Below, piece after piece: positions 37,370 through 47,609 of a DNA stretch of 64,000 nucleotides (its first letter is position 1; each line of letters opens with the position of its first letter). The DNA comes from Nostoc mirabile CHAB5784. Lineage in GTDB: Bacteria; Cyanobacteriota; Cyanobacteriia; Cyanobacteriales; Nostocaceae. Below the pieces are notes generated by a model. That model did no database searches, was not told the origin of the DNA, and worked only from the letters and a program-made list of their open reading frames with translations. The stretch covers positions 1 to 64,000 of the forward strand of contig NZ_JAIVFS010000001.1 in the NCBI RefSeq assembly GCF_020829645.1, in the 5' to 3' direction. The position numbers were made by a program, and so were the translations under genes.

Positions 37370-37897
37370 ATGATCTTAGAAACACACCGCTTGCTAATGC
37401 GTGACTTTGTAGAGTCAGACTGGCAGGCGGTTTTTACCTATCAATCTGATCCTTTGTACTTGCGTTACAGCTATTGGACGCATCGCACACAAAAGGATGT
37501 TTGTGAGTTTGTCCAGATGTTTATTGGTCAGCAAAAAGAGCAACCAAGAACAAAGTTTCAGTTAGCTATTATCCTCAAAGCAGAAAATCAGCTTATTGGT
37601 AATTGTGGTATCCGTATAAACGACCCGGAAATGCGGGAAGCAAATATCGGCTATGAATTAAACACTCAGTATTGGGGACAAGGTTATGCAACAGAAGCAG
37701 CACAAGCCATTTTAAAGTTCGGCTTTGAAGAACTGAGAATGCATCGTATCTGGTCTTGGTGTGTTGCACAGAATGTTGCTTCTGTAAGGGTATTAGAAAA
37801 AATTGGTATGCGTCGTGAGGGTCATCTGCGGGAAAAAGAATTAATCAAAGGCAGATGGTACGACAATTTTCTTTACGCTATCCTTGACCACGAGTGA
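37370..37897 (+). CDS. GNAT-family acetyltransferase (RimJ/RimL type)
   Basis: The 175-residue protein begins MILETHRLLMRDFVESDW, the typical start of RimJ/RimL-like acetyltransferases. It has IGYELNTQYWGQGYATEAA (acetyl-CoA loop Q-x-x-G-Y/x-A) and RVLEKIGMRREGHLRE at the C-terminus. Members acetylate N-termini of proteins or small molecules; the substrate is unknown. The length is typical for the family. Confidence 0.88.
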   Translation: MILETHRLLMRDFVESDWQAVFTYQSDPLYLRYSYWTHRTQKDVCEFVQMFIGQQKEQPRTKFQLAIILKAENQLIGNCGIRINDPEMREANIGYELNTQYWGQGYATEAAQAILKFGFEELRMHRIWSWCVAQNVASVRVLEKIGMRREGHLREKELIKGRWYDNFLYAILDHE

Positions 37898-37995
37898 AGA
37901 AAACCTGACATTTCTGCTCACACTTTCTGAGAAAGTCGCAGATAGTAATTAGTTATCTATGGAGTCTTAAAAAATGCGATGCCTGCGGCGGTAAA

Positions 37996-38673
37996 CTACG
38001 CATCCAATTTATCTGCATCAAGTATTGTAATCGTCCCTCCCCGACTATAGGCAATTGCTGACTTGAGACTTTTAATTAACCGCACACATTCTTCGTAAGT
38101 AATGCCGCTACTGCGAGCCATGCGATAATAAGATAATTTGACTTTTAAACACTCGCCTTCTGAAGTTGATTCCGTTCCAGATTCAGCAGCAAAATATTGA
38201 ATTAATCTGGCAAGTCGAACAATAGCTCTTTCAGAAACTAAGCCGTGGACTGTTTCATGTAATTGCTGAATCCGACTGTTAAAAACCATCAGCATTCGTA
38301 ATGCAATTTCAGGATTTTGCCCAATAGCTTTTAATAAAGCATCTCGCTCTACAGTGAGTATTTCACAATCAGATTCAGCAGTCACAGTTGCCGGAGAAAT
38401 TCCATTTCCCAACAAAGCAGGAGCCGCAAAAATTTCCCCAGCAGCTAGGGCGCGGAGAATCGTTTCCTTCCCCGTCATTGCTGTTTTTGTAACTTGAATT
38501 GATCCACTGACAACAGCATAGAGTTTTGCTGGTAAGACATCGCCCTCATGCAGAATAATCTCTCCTTTGCGATACCGTTGCACCTGAGTGTAAGGTTGCA
38601 AACTTATTTTTTCTGCTGTTTCTAAACCTGCAAACACAATTATTTGTGAAAGTTGTTCTAGGGATGCCTGCAT
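37996..38673 (-). CDS. Crp/Fnr-family transcriptional regulator
   Basis: The 225-residue protein has an N-terminal cyclic-nucleotide-binding-like beta-roll (residues about 10-125, with GEIILHEGDVLPAKLYAV and GEIFAAPALLG). A dimer helix and a C-terminal helix-turn-helix (about 175-205, ARSSGITYEECVRLIKSL) follow. The roll lacks the cAMP phosphate motif RxALV-like residues I would expect for CRP proper, so the ligand is unknown; it could sense redox or a metabolite. It is monocistronic and divergent from the GNAT gene's side. Confidence 0.88.
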   Translation of the reverse strand: MQASLEQLSQIIVFAGLETAEKISLQPYTQVQRYRKGEIILHEGDVLPAKLYAVVSGSIQVTKTAMTGKETILRALAAGEIFAAPALLGNGISPATVTAESDCEILTVERDALLKAIGQNPEIALRMLMVFNSRIQQLHETVHGLVSERAIVRLARLIQYFAAESGTESTSEGECLKVKLSYYRMARSSGITYEECVRLIKSLKSAIAYSRGGTITILDADKLDA

Positions 38674-38793
38674 GATTAGCTCTATATAGTAATCCTATCT
38701 GAGTTGTGGAAATTACTTTTTAATCGAACCACAGAGGCGCAGAGAACACAGAGAGAAGAATCAACAGAAATTTTCACAAATGATTTAGGATTG

Positions 38794-40191
38794 CTATATT
38801 GCAAAGGCTGGACGATGATGAATCCAAGGGTTAGCCGCTTCTAATTGTGCTGCTAGGCTGATCAGTGTGGCTTCAGCCGCAGGTTTACCAATTAGCTGCA
38901 CACTCATAGGCAAACCATTACTATCAAAGCCTACAGGAATTGCGATCGCAGGTTGTCCAGTTGCATTTGCAGGCGGACAAGGGGCAACCCACTCAATAAT
39001 ATTTTGGAATGTCTCTTCTGGACTCAGAGATGCCCATTCACCAACGCGGATAGGTGAGTGTAAATAAACTGGCAATACCAGCACATCCACGGTATCGAAA
39101 AACGCCACAATTTGCCGTGCCACTATTTGCATTTGAGAAACTGCTTGCAGGTATTGGGCAACAGAACCTGTGCGTGCAAATAACCAGCGATTCACTGGCT
39201 GCAAGGCTTCAACAGGAAGTCCTGATGCAGCTACCCCAGCTTGCCAAACAATTTGAAATGGTTCAACTAAGCCACTAAAATCTGGAGATTTCTGTTCAAC
39301 GTGATGGCCGAGTTGTTCTAATAACTCGACTGTTTGGCGGACACCTTCCTGACAGTTAGCGTCAGCTTCTCCCAAAGGAGAAATGCTAGTGTCAAAGGCA
39401 ATTCGCAAAGCACCAAGTTTTGTCCCAGTAGCGACGAGAAATGATGGTTTGGGATCTGGCAACCAGTAAGGATCGCCTGTTGTATAGCCAGAGATGGTAT
39501 CCAAAAGGGCAGCAGCATCAGCCACAGTCCGGGCGATCGGGCCGTTGACGGCAATTCCAGCGAGGCGTTCGCCTACGGGTGCTTTACTCACTCTGCCCCT
39601 GGATGGTTTTAGCCCAACTAAACCGCAACAAGCCGCAGGCCCCCGAATTGAACCACCGCCATCAGAACCTTGAGCGATCGCACACAATCCCCCTGCTACC
39701 GCCGCCCCCGCCCCACCACTGGAACCGCCAGGGGTGTATTCTAGATTCCACGGATTTCTGGCTGGGGGAAAACCCGTAGGTTCGCTGTAAGGAAATGAAC
39801 CTAATTCTGAAGTGGCTGTTTTACCGAGAATAGTAAAACCGGCTTGCTTAATCCTCGTTACAACCCCATCATCATAATTAGGGATATTGTTCAGTAATGC
39901 TGGATTTCCATAAGTACACGTAACACCTGCTACAGCATTGAGGTCTTTAATAGAAATCGGTACACCAAAAAATGGCGGTAGTTCTGAGGTAGTTGTCAAT
40001 AATTCTGTTTTGGCTTTAGCATCTGCGATGGCTAATTCTGCCGTCACCGTAAAATAGCTTCCTAATTGGGGATTCAACTGCCCAATCCGTTCTAAATATA
40101 TTTCCACTAACTCTAGGGGTGATACTTCCCGGCGACGAATTAATTGCGCCAACTCTAGTGCTGGGGTAAATGCTAAATCAACTTCATTCAT
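38794..40191 (-). CDS. Amidase (amidase-signature family)
   Basis: The 465-residue protein shows the amidase-signature catalytic set: Lys in PISIKDLNAV, Ser in GGSSGGAGAAVAGG and the nucleophile Ser in GSDGGGSIRGPAACCG. It belongs with GatA/AtzF-like amidases, but no gatB or gatC is near and the usual GatA sequence context differs, so it is more likely a general amidase acting on a small amide. Cytoplasmic; no signal peptide. The substrate is unknown. Confidence 0.88.
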   Translation of the reverse strand: MNEVDLAFTPALELAQLIRRREVSPLELVEIYLERIGQLNPQLGSYFTVTAELAIADAKAKTELLTTTSELPPFFGVPISIKDLNAVAGVTCTYGNPALLNNIPNYDDGVVTRIKQAGFTILGKTATSELGSFPYSEPTGFPPARNPWNLEYTPGGSSGGAGAAVAGGLCAIAQGSDGGGSIRGPAACCGLVGLKPSRGRVSKAPVGERLAGIAVNGPIARTVADAAALLDTISGYTTGDPYWLPDPKPSFLVATGTKLGALRIAFDTSISPLGEADANCQEGVRQTVELLEQLGHHVEQKSPDFSGLVEPFQIVWQAGVAASGLPVEALQPVNRWLFARTGSVAQYLQAVSQMQIVARQIVAFFDTVDVLVLPVYLHSPIRVGEWASLSPEETFQNIIEWVAPCPPANATGQPAIAIPVGFDSNGLPMSVQLIGKPAAEATLISLAAQLEAANPWIHHRPAFAI

Positions 40192-40521
40192 AGGTTAGTG
40201 AATGGGTAATTTTGGCTTTCTCTGGGATTTTAAAACTTAAATTGTTACTTTAGCAGGATTTCCGGGAACTATACATTTTATAGCTGCTGAGATTTGCCAC
40301 CCAAGGAAGAGGCAGTTCTTGAAGGGGGCATGGTGAAGAGGACTTGGGGACAAGGAGAATTAGGCACAAGGGGAAAGACTTGTTGCAAGTTCTCACCCCT
40401 TGTCCCCTTGTCTCCCCTGCCTCCCCCTATTCCCTACTCCCTTCTCCCTTCTCCCTTTCCTCTTTTTCAAGCCATTTTAATTGTTTCGCATAAACTTTCG
40501 ACAAATCCCTAAGGGGTATTT
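40192..40521. other. Intergenic region with low-complexity repeats
   Basis: No gene is seen. An imperfect inverted repeat pairs GGGGACAAGG-type with CCTTGTCCCC-type segments (about 40346-40413), followed by CTCCCTTCTCCC units. Confidence 0.55.
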
Positions 40522-42003
40522 ATGGCTAACCTAGAAATACTTGTTAGTGAATTGCCAACACTGATTCAGAGCCTAAAACTGACTATTGGCGATTCTAATC
40601 AAATCATGGAACAAATTATCCTGATCAATAATGCTCAGGAACAACTACGGAATATTAACAAATTAATTGCTCAGGAATTGAAATTTGAGAATATCAAAAG
40701 TTCTGCGATCGCTACACTTCCTCGAATAGGTACTGTTGCTACTTTATTTATACCTAGTATTGGATTAGTAGATCCTGCGATCGTAGAAAAATTTGGCAAC
40801 TCAAAAACTAAAATTTCATTAACTGAACTACAATCCAAAATTGATGTCTGGATTGAGTGGGGTTATTTTTTGCAGGCAATAGCTGCTGATATTCTCAGTG
40901 ATGTTCAGTTGGTCAATCAACTAAATTCTGATATTAATCATCTCAGCCTCCGCGCAAAATTTCAGGGAATTGTTGAAAACTTAAAGATTAACTTAGACTG
41001 TGGTAACTATAATATGTTACAAAGTCAAATTCAAAAGATTAGCAATTCTCAAAATGAGTTGTTACATTTACAGCAAAAATTAAATTATATTTTTAATACT
41101 ATTAAAACTAGCCGTAGTTTATTAAATATTTTATTAGGTGTGTCTGCTTTCTATGGGAAATCTGGCTTCGCTTTAGAGTGGTTAGATGATGACCACGAAT
41201 TAATTATATCGAGTCAGGGAAAATTTCAAGAATTGACAGATATTCTCAATGATTGTGATTATTTCCAAGAACAAATTGCTGCTTTAATTATCCAGGGTGA
41301 TACTTTCAGGGATCAGGCAGAACAAGCCCTAAAAAAGATTGAACAGGAAAGTAATAAAGAACCAATTATTAGCCAGCATGTAGAAATAGTACCAAAGTTT
41401 TCGACACAAAAAATAGTACCTTCGGCTTTGCTCATAGCCTCAAGTTTATTAATCTTGGGTTTTGGTGGTTGGAAAATTAGAGAGCAAAGTCCACAATTGC
41501 AGCAGATGAGTCTAAGTTTAACTCAAGAAGAGAGTGCGATCGCGAATTTTAAATTTGCTCAAAAACTTGGTATGAAGGCTGCTTCTTTAGTTCAAAAACC
41601 ACCGCATCCTCTAAAAGTCTGGCAACAAGCAGAAAACAAATGGCATCAGGCAATAAACTTGTTAGATAGTATTCCTAATGAAACATCAGTTTCTGACCGA
41701 GCCAAGAAAAAATTGGTTTATTATCAAATTAACTATAAATCTATCAGTCAAAGAGTCTTAGTTGAAAAAAAAGCCTTAGCAAACTTAGAATCAGCCCAAA
41801 AGCTAGCAATGGAAGCTAATTTATTTGTCCAAAATCCACCTCATCCGCTACTAGTTTGGCAGCAAGCACAAGATAAATGGCAGCAAGCAATCAATTTATT
41901 AGAAGCGATCCCAGAAAATACTTCTGTCTCTATACAAGCTAAAGAAACACTTCCTATTTATAAAAATAACTATGCGGCTATCAGGCAAATAATCCAAAAC
42001 TAA
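40522..42003 (+). CDS. Membrane-anchored protein with two C-terminal WQQA-type repeats
   Basis: The 493-residue protein is of unknown function. Residues 1-290 are helical with heptad-like Gln/Leu pattern (LEILVSELPTLIQSL, IILINNAQEQLRNI), and a hydrophobic stretch near 65-90 may insert in a membrane. A single transmembrane helix lies at about 300-318 (VPSALLIASSLLILGFG). After it come two copies of a roughly 80-residue unit with the core PPHPLxVWQQAxxKWxQAINLLxxIP (residues about 345-405 and 430-485). That repeat occurs in various cyanobacterial membrane proteins; its role is not known to me. The gene is a single transcription unit. Confidence 0.75.
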   Translation: MANLEILVSELPTLIQSLKLTIGDSNQIMEQIILINNAQEQLRNINKLIAQELKFENIKSSAIATLPRIGTVATLFIPSIGLVDPAIVEKFGNSKTKISLTELQSKIDVWIEWGYFLQAIAADILSDVQLVNQLNSDINHLSLRAKFQGIVENLKINLDCGNYNMLQSQIQKISNSQNELLHLQQKLNYIFNTIKTSRSLLNILLGVSAFYGKSGFALEWLDDDHELIISSQGKFQELTDILNDCDYFQEQIAALIIQGDTFRDQAEQALKKIEQESNKEPIISQHVEIVPKFSTQKIVPSALLIASSLLILGFGGWKIREQSPQLQQMSLSLTQEESAIANFKFAQKLGMKAASLVQKPPHPLKVWQQAENKWHQAINLLDSIPNETSVSDRAKKKLVYYQINYKSISQRVLVEKKALANLESAQKLAMEANLFVQNPPHPLLVWQQAQDKWQQAINLLEAIPENTSVSIQAKETLPIYKNNYAAIRQIIQN

Positions 42004-42075
42004 AAAACGATTATAGTATTTCTGATTTCTCTGATACCAATTCACGAAAATCCTGATACATGTAAATAAATTTCT

Positions 42076-42357
42076 CGTAGGGGCATGGCATTGCCCATAG
42101 GTGTCAACTTAACGTGAAACCCTTGCAATGACGTTATATCAAGTCCACTCAATTACTAATTAAGCCGTCGTCACCCCACCCCGCTTTTGTCTAACGACAA
42201 AATCTCCCCTCACCGGGAACGGGGAGGGGAGATTTTGGGGAGCCAGTGCGGTCTTGGGGTCTCCCCAAGTGGAGCCGGATAGCGTGTGGGGTAAAATGAC
42301 TGTGGAATGAGCTTTCTGACTTAAGTTGACACCAATGGGCAAAGACAAGCCCCTACC
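42076..42357. repeat. MITE-like element, family B, copy 2
   Basis: The left arm (42076-42114, with GTAGGGGCATGGCA and GGTGTCAACTTAA) is mirrored by the right arm (42318-42357, with TTAAGTTGACACC and GCCCCTAC). The interior of about 200 bases differs from the 16676-17000 copy and contains a GTCTAACGACAAAATCTCCCC segment and its own hairpins. The remaining spacer up to map holds no gene. Confidence 0.65.
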
Positions 42358-42498
42358 AGCGTACTTGTATCATTATTAAAGTCAAATGGTATCAGAAGCC
42401 ACAAATCTGAGCCTTTCGATTGTCGTAAAAAATCAAGAGGCAAATCGCCCTCTTTTGACGCTTCACCTCTCTTAAAAACAGATAATTACAACTAACAA

Positions 42499-43326
42499 TT
42501 ACAGCTTAGAACGGTCAGTCAAAATCTCATAACCAGTCTCTGTCACCAACACTGTATGCTCAAACTGAGCCGACAAAGAATTATCCACCGTGACTGCTGT
42601 CCAACGGTCAGATAATGTTCGGGTGTGTCTAGAACCCGCATTTAAAATTGGCTCAATTGCTAGCGTCATCCCCGCACGGAGTTTAACATTTGGCATCTCG
42701 CGGGTACGGTAATTGAATACTGAAGGTTCTTCGTGTAAGTTACGCCCGACACCGTGTCCAGTGAATTCTTCGACTATACTAAAGCCGTTAGATTTCACAT
42801 GGTCTTCAATTGCTCCAGCTAAGTCAAGCAGGTATACACCAGCCTTAACTTGCTCAATGCCTTTATATAAAGCTTCTTCTGCTACGCGAATTAATTTAGC
42901 AGCTTCTTGCGTCACTTCACCAACAGCAATTGAAATGCACGAATCACCATGAAAGCCTTGGTAATAAGCGCCCGTATCTACTTTTAATACATCCCCCACG
43001 CGAATCACTTTCTTAGGACTAGGAATGCCATGCACTGCTTCATTGTTAATGCTGGAGCAAATAGAACCTGGAAAACCGTGATATCCTTTAAAACTAGGTG
43101 TTGCACCCATTTCGCGGATACGTTTTTCTGCATAAGCATCCAAATCAGCCGTGGTCATTCCTGGCTTTACTAGCTCAGAAATTTCTTTTAGGACAGTTGC
43201 CACAATTATCGCTGATTGCCGCATGATTTCAATTTCACGCGGCGATTTAATTTCAATTCCTCGGCGTTGCTTTTTCGATGTTCCAGGCTGAGTTGCTTGA
43301 GGAAGTAAGTTACTGAAAATGTTCAT
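42499..43326 (-). CDS. map: Type I methionine aminopeptidase
   Basis: Map removes the initiator Met from new proteins in the cytoplasm. The 275-residue protein shows the five metal ligands in order: Asp in [10 protein letters not shown], Asp in FHGDS, His in EEFTGHGVG, Glu in AIEPIL and Glu in [10 protein letters not shown] short N-terminal extension (about 25 residues, basic [11 protein letters not shown]) precedes the catalytic domain. Cyanobacteria usually have several map genes, of which this is one. Confidence 0.95.
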   Translation of the reverse strand: MNIFSNLLPQATQPGTSKKQRRGIEIKSPREIEIMRQSAIIVATVLKEISELVKPGMTTADLDAYAEKRIREMGATPSFKGYHGFPGSICSSINNEAVHGIPSPKKVIRVGDVLKVDTGAYYQGFHGDSCISIAVGEVTQEAAKLIRVAEEALYKGIEQVKAGVYLLDLAGAIEDHVKSNGFSIVEEFTGHGVGRNLHEEPSVFNYRTREMPNVKLRAGMTLAIEPILNAGSRHTRTLSDRWTAVTVDNSLSAQFEHTVLVTETGYEILTDRSKL

Positions 43327-43606
43327 GGGAAATTAATAATTACTGGTGGCTCTGACGCTGAAGTATCAATGCTTTCTCTAGATTAGTTGAGAAATAATAT
43401 CTATAATTTAAGTTATTTTAATCCCTGATAGGGATTCTTCCAGTTTAGCCGCTAACGTATATATAATAACACGTTCAGCTACTCTTCAGATGTTGAGCTT
43501 TAATCAAAATTGCTATAACTTATTTTTCGCTGCACACTATGGGACTGAGATAAATTTCCTTTAATTGAAACATTAGATCGCAGTCAAATACTGAGTCGGA
43601 TAATTT

Positions 43607-44134
43607 TTAATTCTTGATGGCAATTTCTCCAGTCATACCTGCTTCCGTATGTCCTGGTATTGGACAACGTAAGCCATAAGTGCCAGATTTCAGGGGTACA
43701 AATACCCATTCTGCCTCAGCACCCGGCTTAAGTTCCAGTTCGTGAATGGCTCCTTTGATTTCTACTTTGCCTGCTTGGACTTTTTGTGTCCAGATGCCAT
43801 CGGCAAAATCTTTAGCAGTAAAATAGTGCTTTAGTTGGCTGGGATTGGTAAGCCGTAGTTGATAGCGTTTGCCAGCCTCGAATCCCAAATGATTTGGCTC
43901 AAACTTGAGTTCGTTGGCTGAATTACCCAAGCTAACTGTAATTTCTGTAGCTGGTTGCTTAAGCAAATCCCCAGACAAATTTGCCGCCATTGCTGGAGTA
44001 GCAGCGATGAAATTTAAGCTTAGGAACAACGTTAATATCACGTAGTTACGCCGTAAAATTTGCAGCCAAGCAGTAATGGGGAAAGTAAGAGATGCAATTA
44101 CAATTTGATATAAATGGTTGTAAATTTTCATCAC
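43607..44134 (-). CDS. Secreted cupredoxin-like copper protein
   Basis: The 175-residue protein has a signal or anchor region (hydrophobic 30-50, cleavage likely after AMAA near residue 51) and a cupredoxin domain. The type-1 copper ligands look complete: His in LKHYFTAKDF, then Cys, His and Met in CPIPGHTEAGM. It may carry electrons or bind copper in the periplasm or thylakoid lumen. It differs from plastocyanin in sequence. No partner gene is next to it. Confidence 0.8.
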   Translation of the reverse strand: MMKIYNHLYQIVIASLTFPITAWLQILRRNYVILTLFLSLNFIAATPAMAANLSGDLLKQPATEITVSLGNSANELKFEPNHLGFEAGKRYQLRLTNPSQLKHYFTAKDFADGIWTQKVQAGKVEIKGAIHELELKPGAEAEWVFVPLKSGTYGLRCPIPGHTEAGMTGEIAIKN

Positions 44135-44536
44135 TAGTTCTTAAAAGGCAATGCTATTAATAGGTAGCAGAAAAACCACATTACCCATTCTTTATATTAT
44201 CCATGCCTAATGCCCATCTCTACTACTGGTCAAATTTAAATTGATGGGTAAGGAAGTTTGTAGTAAGGACTTTAGTCCTTGTTTTTTAAGCACGCTTTGT
44301 GCTTACTACAAACCCTCAATAGCTTGGCCTGACTTTTCACGGTATCTGAAAAACCTCACTTCTATTTCTCTCTTCCTTTAAGGAGGAGCCACTGCGTTGG
44401 GCGGCAAAGCCCGACTTGAAGCACGTGGCGTCAGAGACTTTGAATTTTCCCCCTTCCCGTTTCGGGAAGGGGGTTAGGGGGTTAGGTTTTCGTGGATTCC
44501 ACATAACGTGAAAAATCAGATAGCTTGGACATTGCA
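44135..44536. other. Intergenic region with hairpin repeats
   Basis: No gene. It holds AAGCACGC/GTGCTTACTAC hairpins near 44287-44310 and a CCCCCTTCCCGTTTCGGGAAGG palindrome near 44450-44475. Confidence 0.55.
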
Positions 44537-47467
44537 CTACCTAATGCTTTTCTCTGCTAACACAGATGGCCCAGCAGTAACGACTACGATTTGATCTGGG
44601 TGGAGTAACTCACGAGCCGCTTGATTAACTTGGGTAAGGCTGACTTTCTGGATTTTGTCAGTGAAGAAGTGCAATTCTTCTTTATCTAGTTCATACACCT
44701 CATTCATCAAAATTCTATCTGTTAATTCCTCTGGGTTTGCCAGGGAAACATTGTAGTTACTGATGAGGGTGCGTTTAGCTGTTTCTACTTCCAGTGCGGT
44801 AACACCTTGTTGATGGATTTGCTGTAGTATTTGGCGGGTACTAGCGATCGCTTTACTGCTATCTTCAGGACTAGTTTGCATTTCTATCAAAAATGTGCCT
44901 GCATTCTTCCCAGCTTGGAAGGAGCTATAAATTCCATAGCTCAAACCTTGGCGATCGCGCACTTCTGCACCCAGTTTACTAGATAAGGTATCACCTCCCA
45001 AAATCTGGTTCAATACTAAGGCTGCGTGAAACCGAGGATCATAACGGTTAATGCCTGTGTAACCCATATATGTAACGGCTTGGGCTTTACCTGGTAATAC
45101 TGGGTTGACAGTGACTATTTTCTGCGGCATTGATACCGGAGGATATTTTAATGTGGGTGCTTGACCGCTAACTTCCCAGTTACCAAACTCATTTTTAATC
45201 AGCGATCGCACAATGTCTAGATCAAAATCTCCTACCAGCGCCAACACTGTCGTGTCTGGACGATAATGTTTAGCTTTGAAATCAATCACATCCTGGCGCT
45301 GAATCTGCTGTAAACTCTCCTCTGTGGGAAAAGTATGTAAAGGATGTTTTTTCGGATAAATTGACTGAACAAATATTCTTCTGGCTACTTCTGATGGCTC
45401 ATCTAATTCCTGTTGTAAGTCAGTTAAAGTTTGTTGGCGATGCAATTCCAACTCTTTGACTGGAAAGGTACTATTTTTTACAACATCTGCCAATATCTCA
45501 AGGAGTATCGGCAAATCAAGAGCTAAACTATCACCCTCGATATGCACACCTTCGCGGTAGGCTTCAAAGTCGAGACTCGCCCCTCGTTCTGCCAAGACTT
45601 TGGCAATAGTTAAGTCATCCTTGCTATTAGTGCCATTTAGCAAATTGTCTGCCACAAAAGCAGCTAGTCCAGCTTTATTCTCTGGATCAAATTCCGTCCC
45701 AGCTTGAATGTGACCGCTCAAGGTAACGGTGGGAGTACTATGATCGGGTAACAGTAATAACCGCAATCCGTTGGTAAATTTAAATTCCTGTGGTAATACT
45801 TGGGCGATGTCTTCTCTACGTTCGCATAGCGTGTCGCAGACAGAGGCTGACGCTGGAGGACTCGCTACCGCTTCTCTACGAGACGCTGCGCGAACGCTAA
45901 TGCCAACGACGCCAAGCAAGGCATCTGTAGCTAAATCCACAGGCGGTAAGTATTTCATCACTTCAGAAGGAAGCACAGGTGCGCCAGGAGAGAAGTTTTC
46001 TGTAGTTTGGGCTGAGTCTGGTTTATCACCAACTTCTGTTATCAGCTTCTGGGTTGGTTCAAAAAAGCCTACTGTCCTGGCTCCTTTTGTCAAATATTTA
46101 TTAATCACAGCGACAATATCCGTCGGCTTCACCAGACGAACAGCTGCCAAATAGCGGTCTGTGTAGCGATAATCACCAACTGTTGTCTCATCAGTGCCCA
46201 AGCGCATTGCTTGAGAGGTGATATCACGGTTACTCAAAATTACATCTGCTGTTAATTGGGTTTTGGCTCGTTCAACTTCTTCAGAGGTCACGCCTTTTTC
46301 TGCTACATTAGCGATCGCGCTACTCAACGCTGAGTCAATTTTTTTCAAATCTTGTTTAGAACCAGCCGTCACCAACACCTCATACCAGCCAGATTCTCGC
46401 AAACTGGTAACAGACGCTGTTAATTCACTAGCTAAACCTGATTCCACCAATGCCTGATAAAGTCTAGAATTCCGTCCCTCAGTCAAAATGTAATCCATCA
46501 CATCTAGCGCCGGCACATCTGGTTGATTTGCATCCGGTAGCGGATACACAACTTGTAACAGCCGCCCTGCCCCCGGTTCTCGCAATACTATCGGGGATGA
46601 GGGGGATGAGGGAGAAATAACTCCTGCCCCCTGCCCCCTGCCCCCTGCCCCCTGCCTCTTGGGTAGTTTGCCAAACACCTCTTTAATTGTTTCTAGGGTA
46701 TTTGCAGTTTGAAAATCTCCAACAACCACTAAGACGGCATTATCGGGACTGTAAAAATTGCGGTAATATTTCTGTACCTGCTCAACTTCAAATTTCTCGA
46801 CATCAGCTTTAGTGCCACCTACAGGCAACCCATAAGCATGATTGGGAAACACCGCCTGCATGACGGCGCGGTTGAGGCGATATTCTGGGCTATTTTCGTA
46901 ACCCTGCAACTCAGAAATTACTACCCGCTTCTCACTCGCTAGTTGCTCTGGCTCAATCTGGGAATTTTGCATTCTGTCAGCTTCCAGCACTAAGAGCGCT
47001 TTCAGCTTGTTTCGTTCCACAGTACCGTAATATGCAGTTTGGTCATAGCTGGTGAAAGCATTGGAATCACTACCCAAAGCACTAAACAAACGGCCAAATT
47101 GAATTGGACGGTTTAGAGTACCTTTAAACATCATGTGTTCCAACTGGTGGGCAATCCCATTCACGCCCGGTTCTTCGTTGCGTGAGCCAACCTTGTACCA
47201 CACCTGCACCGTCACTACTGGCGCAGTATGCACTTCCTTTGTCAGGACAGTTAGACCATTCTCCAGCACTGTCTTACGGACATTTTGTGTCAGTGTTGAG
47301 GGCATTATTCTTTTTGCTAGCAAGGTTGATTGGTATTTTTCTTTGTTAGATATGGCTGCATGTTGGCTATGAGCAGGTTTATTGCTTAACAAAAAAACTG
47401 CTACTAGCCATAAGCTTAAAAATAATAATGGCAAGGGATATTTATAAAATCTGGAAAATCCATACAT
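44537..47467 (-). CDS. M16-family zinc peptidase, two-domain fusion
   Basis: The 976-residue protein fuses two M16 (pitrilysin/processing peptidase) units. An N-terminal hydrophobic segment (about 14-30) suggests export or membrane anchoring. The first unit (about 60-500) has the inverted zinc motif HQLEHMMF with the distal Glu in ELQGYENSPEY; the second (about 560-970) lacks HxxEH and is probably the structural half. Two in-frame repeat-derived stretches interrupt it: residues about 269-291 (RQGAGGRGQGAGV type) and about 521-551 (REAVASPPASASV type). Both lie in loops and the core motifs remain. The substrates are unknown. Confidence 0.9.
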   Translation of the reverse strand: MYGFSRFYKYPLPLLFLSLWLVAVFLLSNKPAHSQHAAISNKEKYQSTLLAKRIMPSTLTQNVRKTVLENGLTVLTKEVHTAPVVTVQVWYKVGSRNEEPGVNGIAHQLEHMMFKGTLNRPIQFGRLFSALGSDSNAFTSYDQTAYYGTVERNKLKALLVLEADRMQNSQIEPEQLASEKRVVISELQGYENSPEYRLNRAVMQAVFPNHAYGLPVGGTKADVEKFEVEQVQKYYRNFYSPDNAVLVVVGDFQTANTLETIKEVFGKLPKRQGAGGRGQGAGVISPSSPSSPIVLREPGAGRLLQVVYPLPDANQPDVPALDVMDYILTEGRNSRLYQALVESGLASELTASVTSLRESGWYEVLVTAGSKQDLKKIDSALSSAIANVAEKGVTSEEVERAKTQLTADVILSNRDITSQAMRLGTDETTVGDYRYTDRYLAAVRLVKPTDIVAVINKYLTKGARTVGFFEPTQKLITEVGDKPDSAQTTENFSPGAPVLPSEVMKYLPPVDLATDALLGVVGISVRAASRREAVASPPASASVCDTLCERREDIAQVLPQEFKFTNGLRLLLLPDHSTPTVTLSGHIQAGTEFDPENKAGLAAFVADNLLNGTNSKDDLTIAKVLAERGASLDFEAYREGVHIEGDSLALDLPILLEILADVVKNSTFPVKELELHRQQTLTDLQQELDEPSEVARRIFVQSIYPKKHPLHTFPTEESLQQIQRQDVIDFKAKHYRPDTTVLALVGDFDLDIVRSLIKNEFGNWEVSGQAPTLKYPPVSMPQKIVTVNPVLPGKAQAVTYMGYTGINRYDPRFHAALVLNQILGGDTLSSKLGAEVRDRQGLSYGIYSSFQAGKNAGTFLIEMQTSPEDSSKAIASTRQILQQIHQQGVTALEVETAKRTLISNYNVSLANPEELTDRILMNEVYELDKEELHFFTDKIQKVSLTQVNQAARELLHPDQIVVVTAGPSVLAEKSIR

Positions 47468-47609
47468 GTATTTAGCAGATATATCTGTAAATTAAATTAC
47501 ATAGTTATTTTGGGAAGTGACGTTAGTTTAATCTGTCCAAAAAATCTGTTACCTCAGTAACAATACAGAAAAACAATATATTAGCAAGAAAGGTAATAAA
47601 AAAGCTAAA

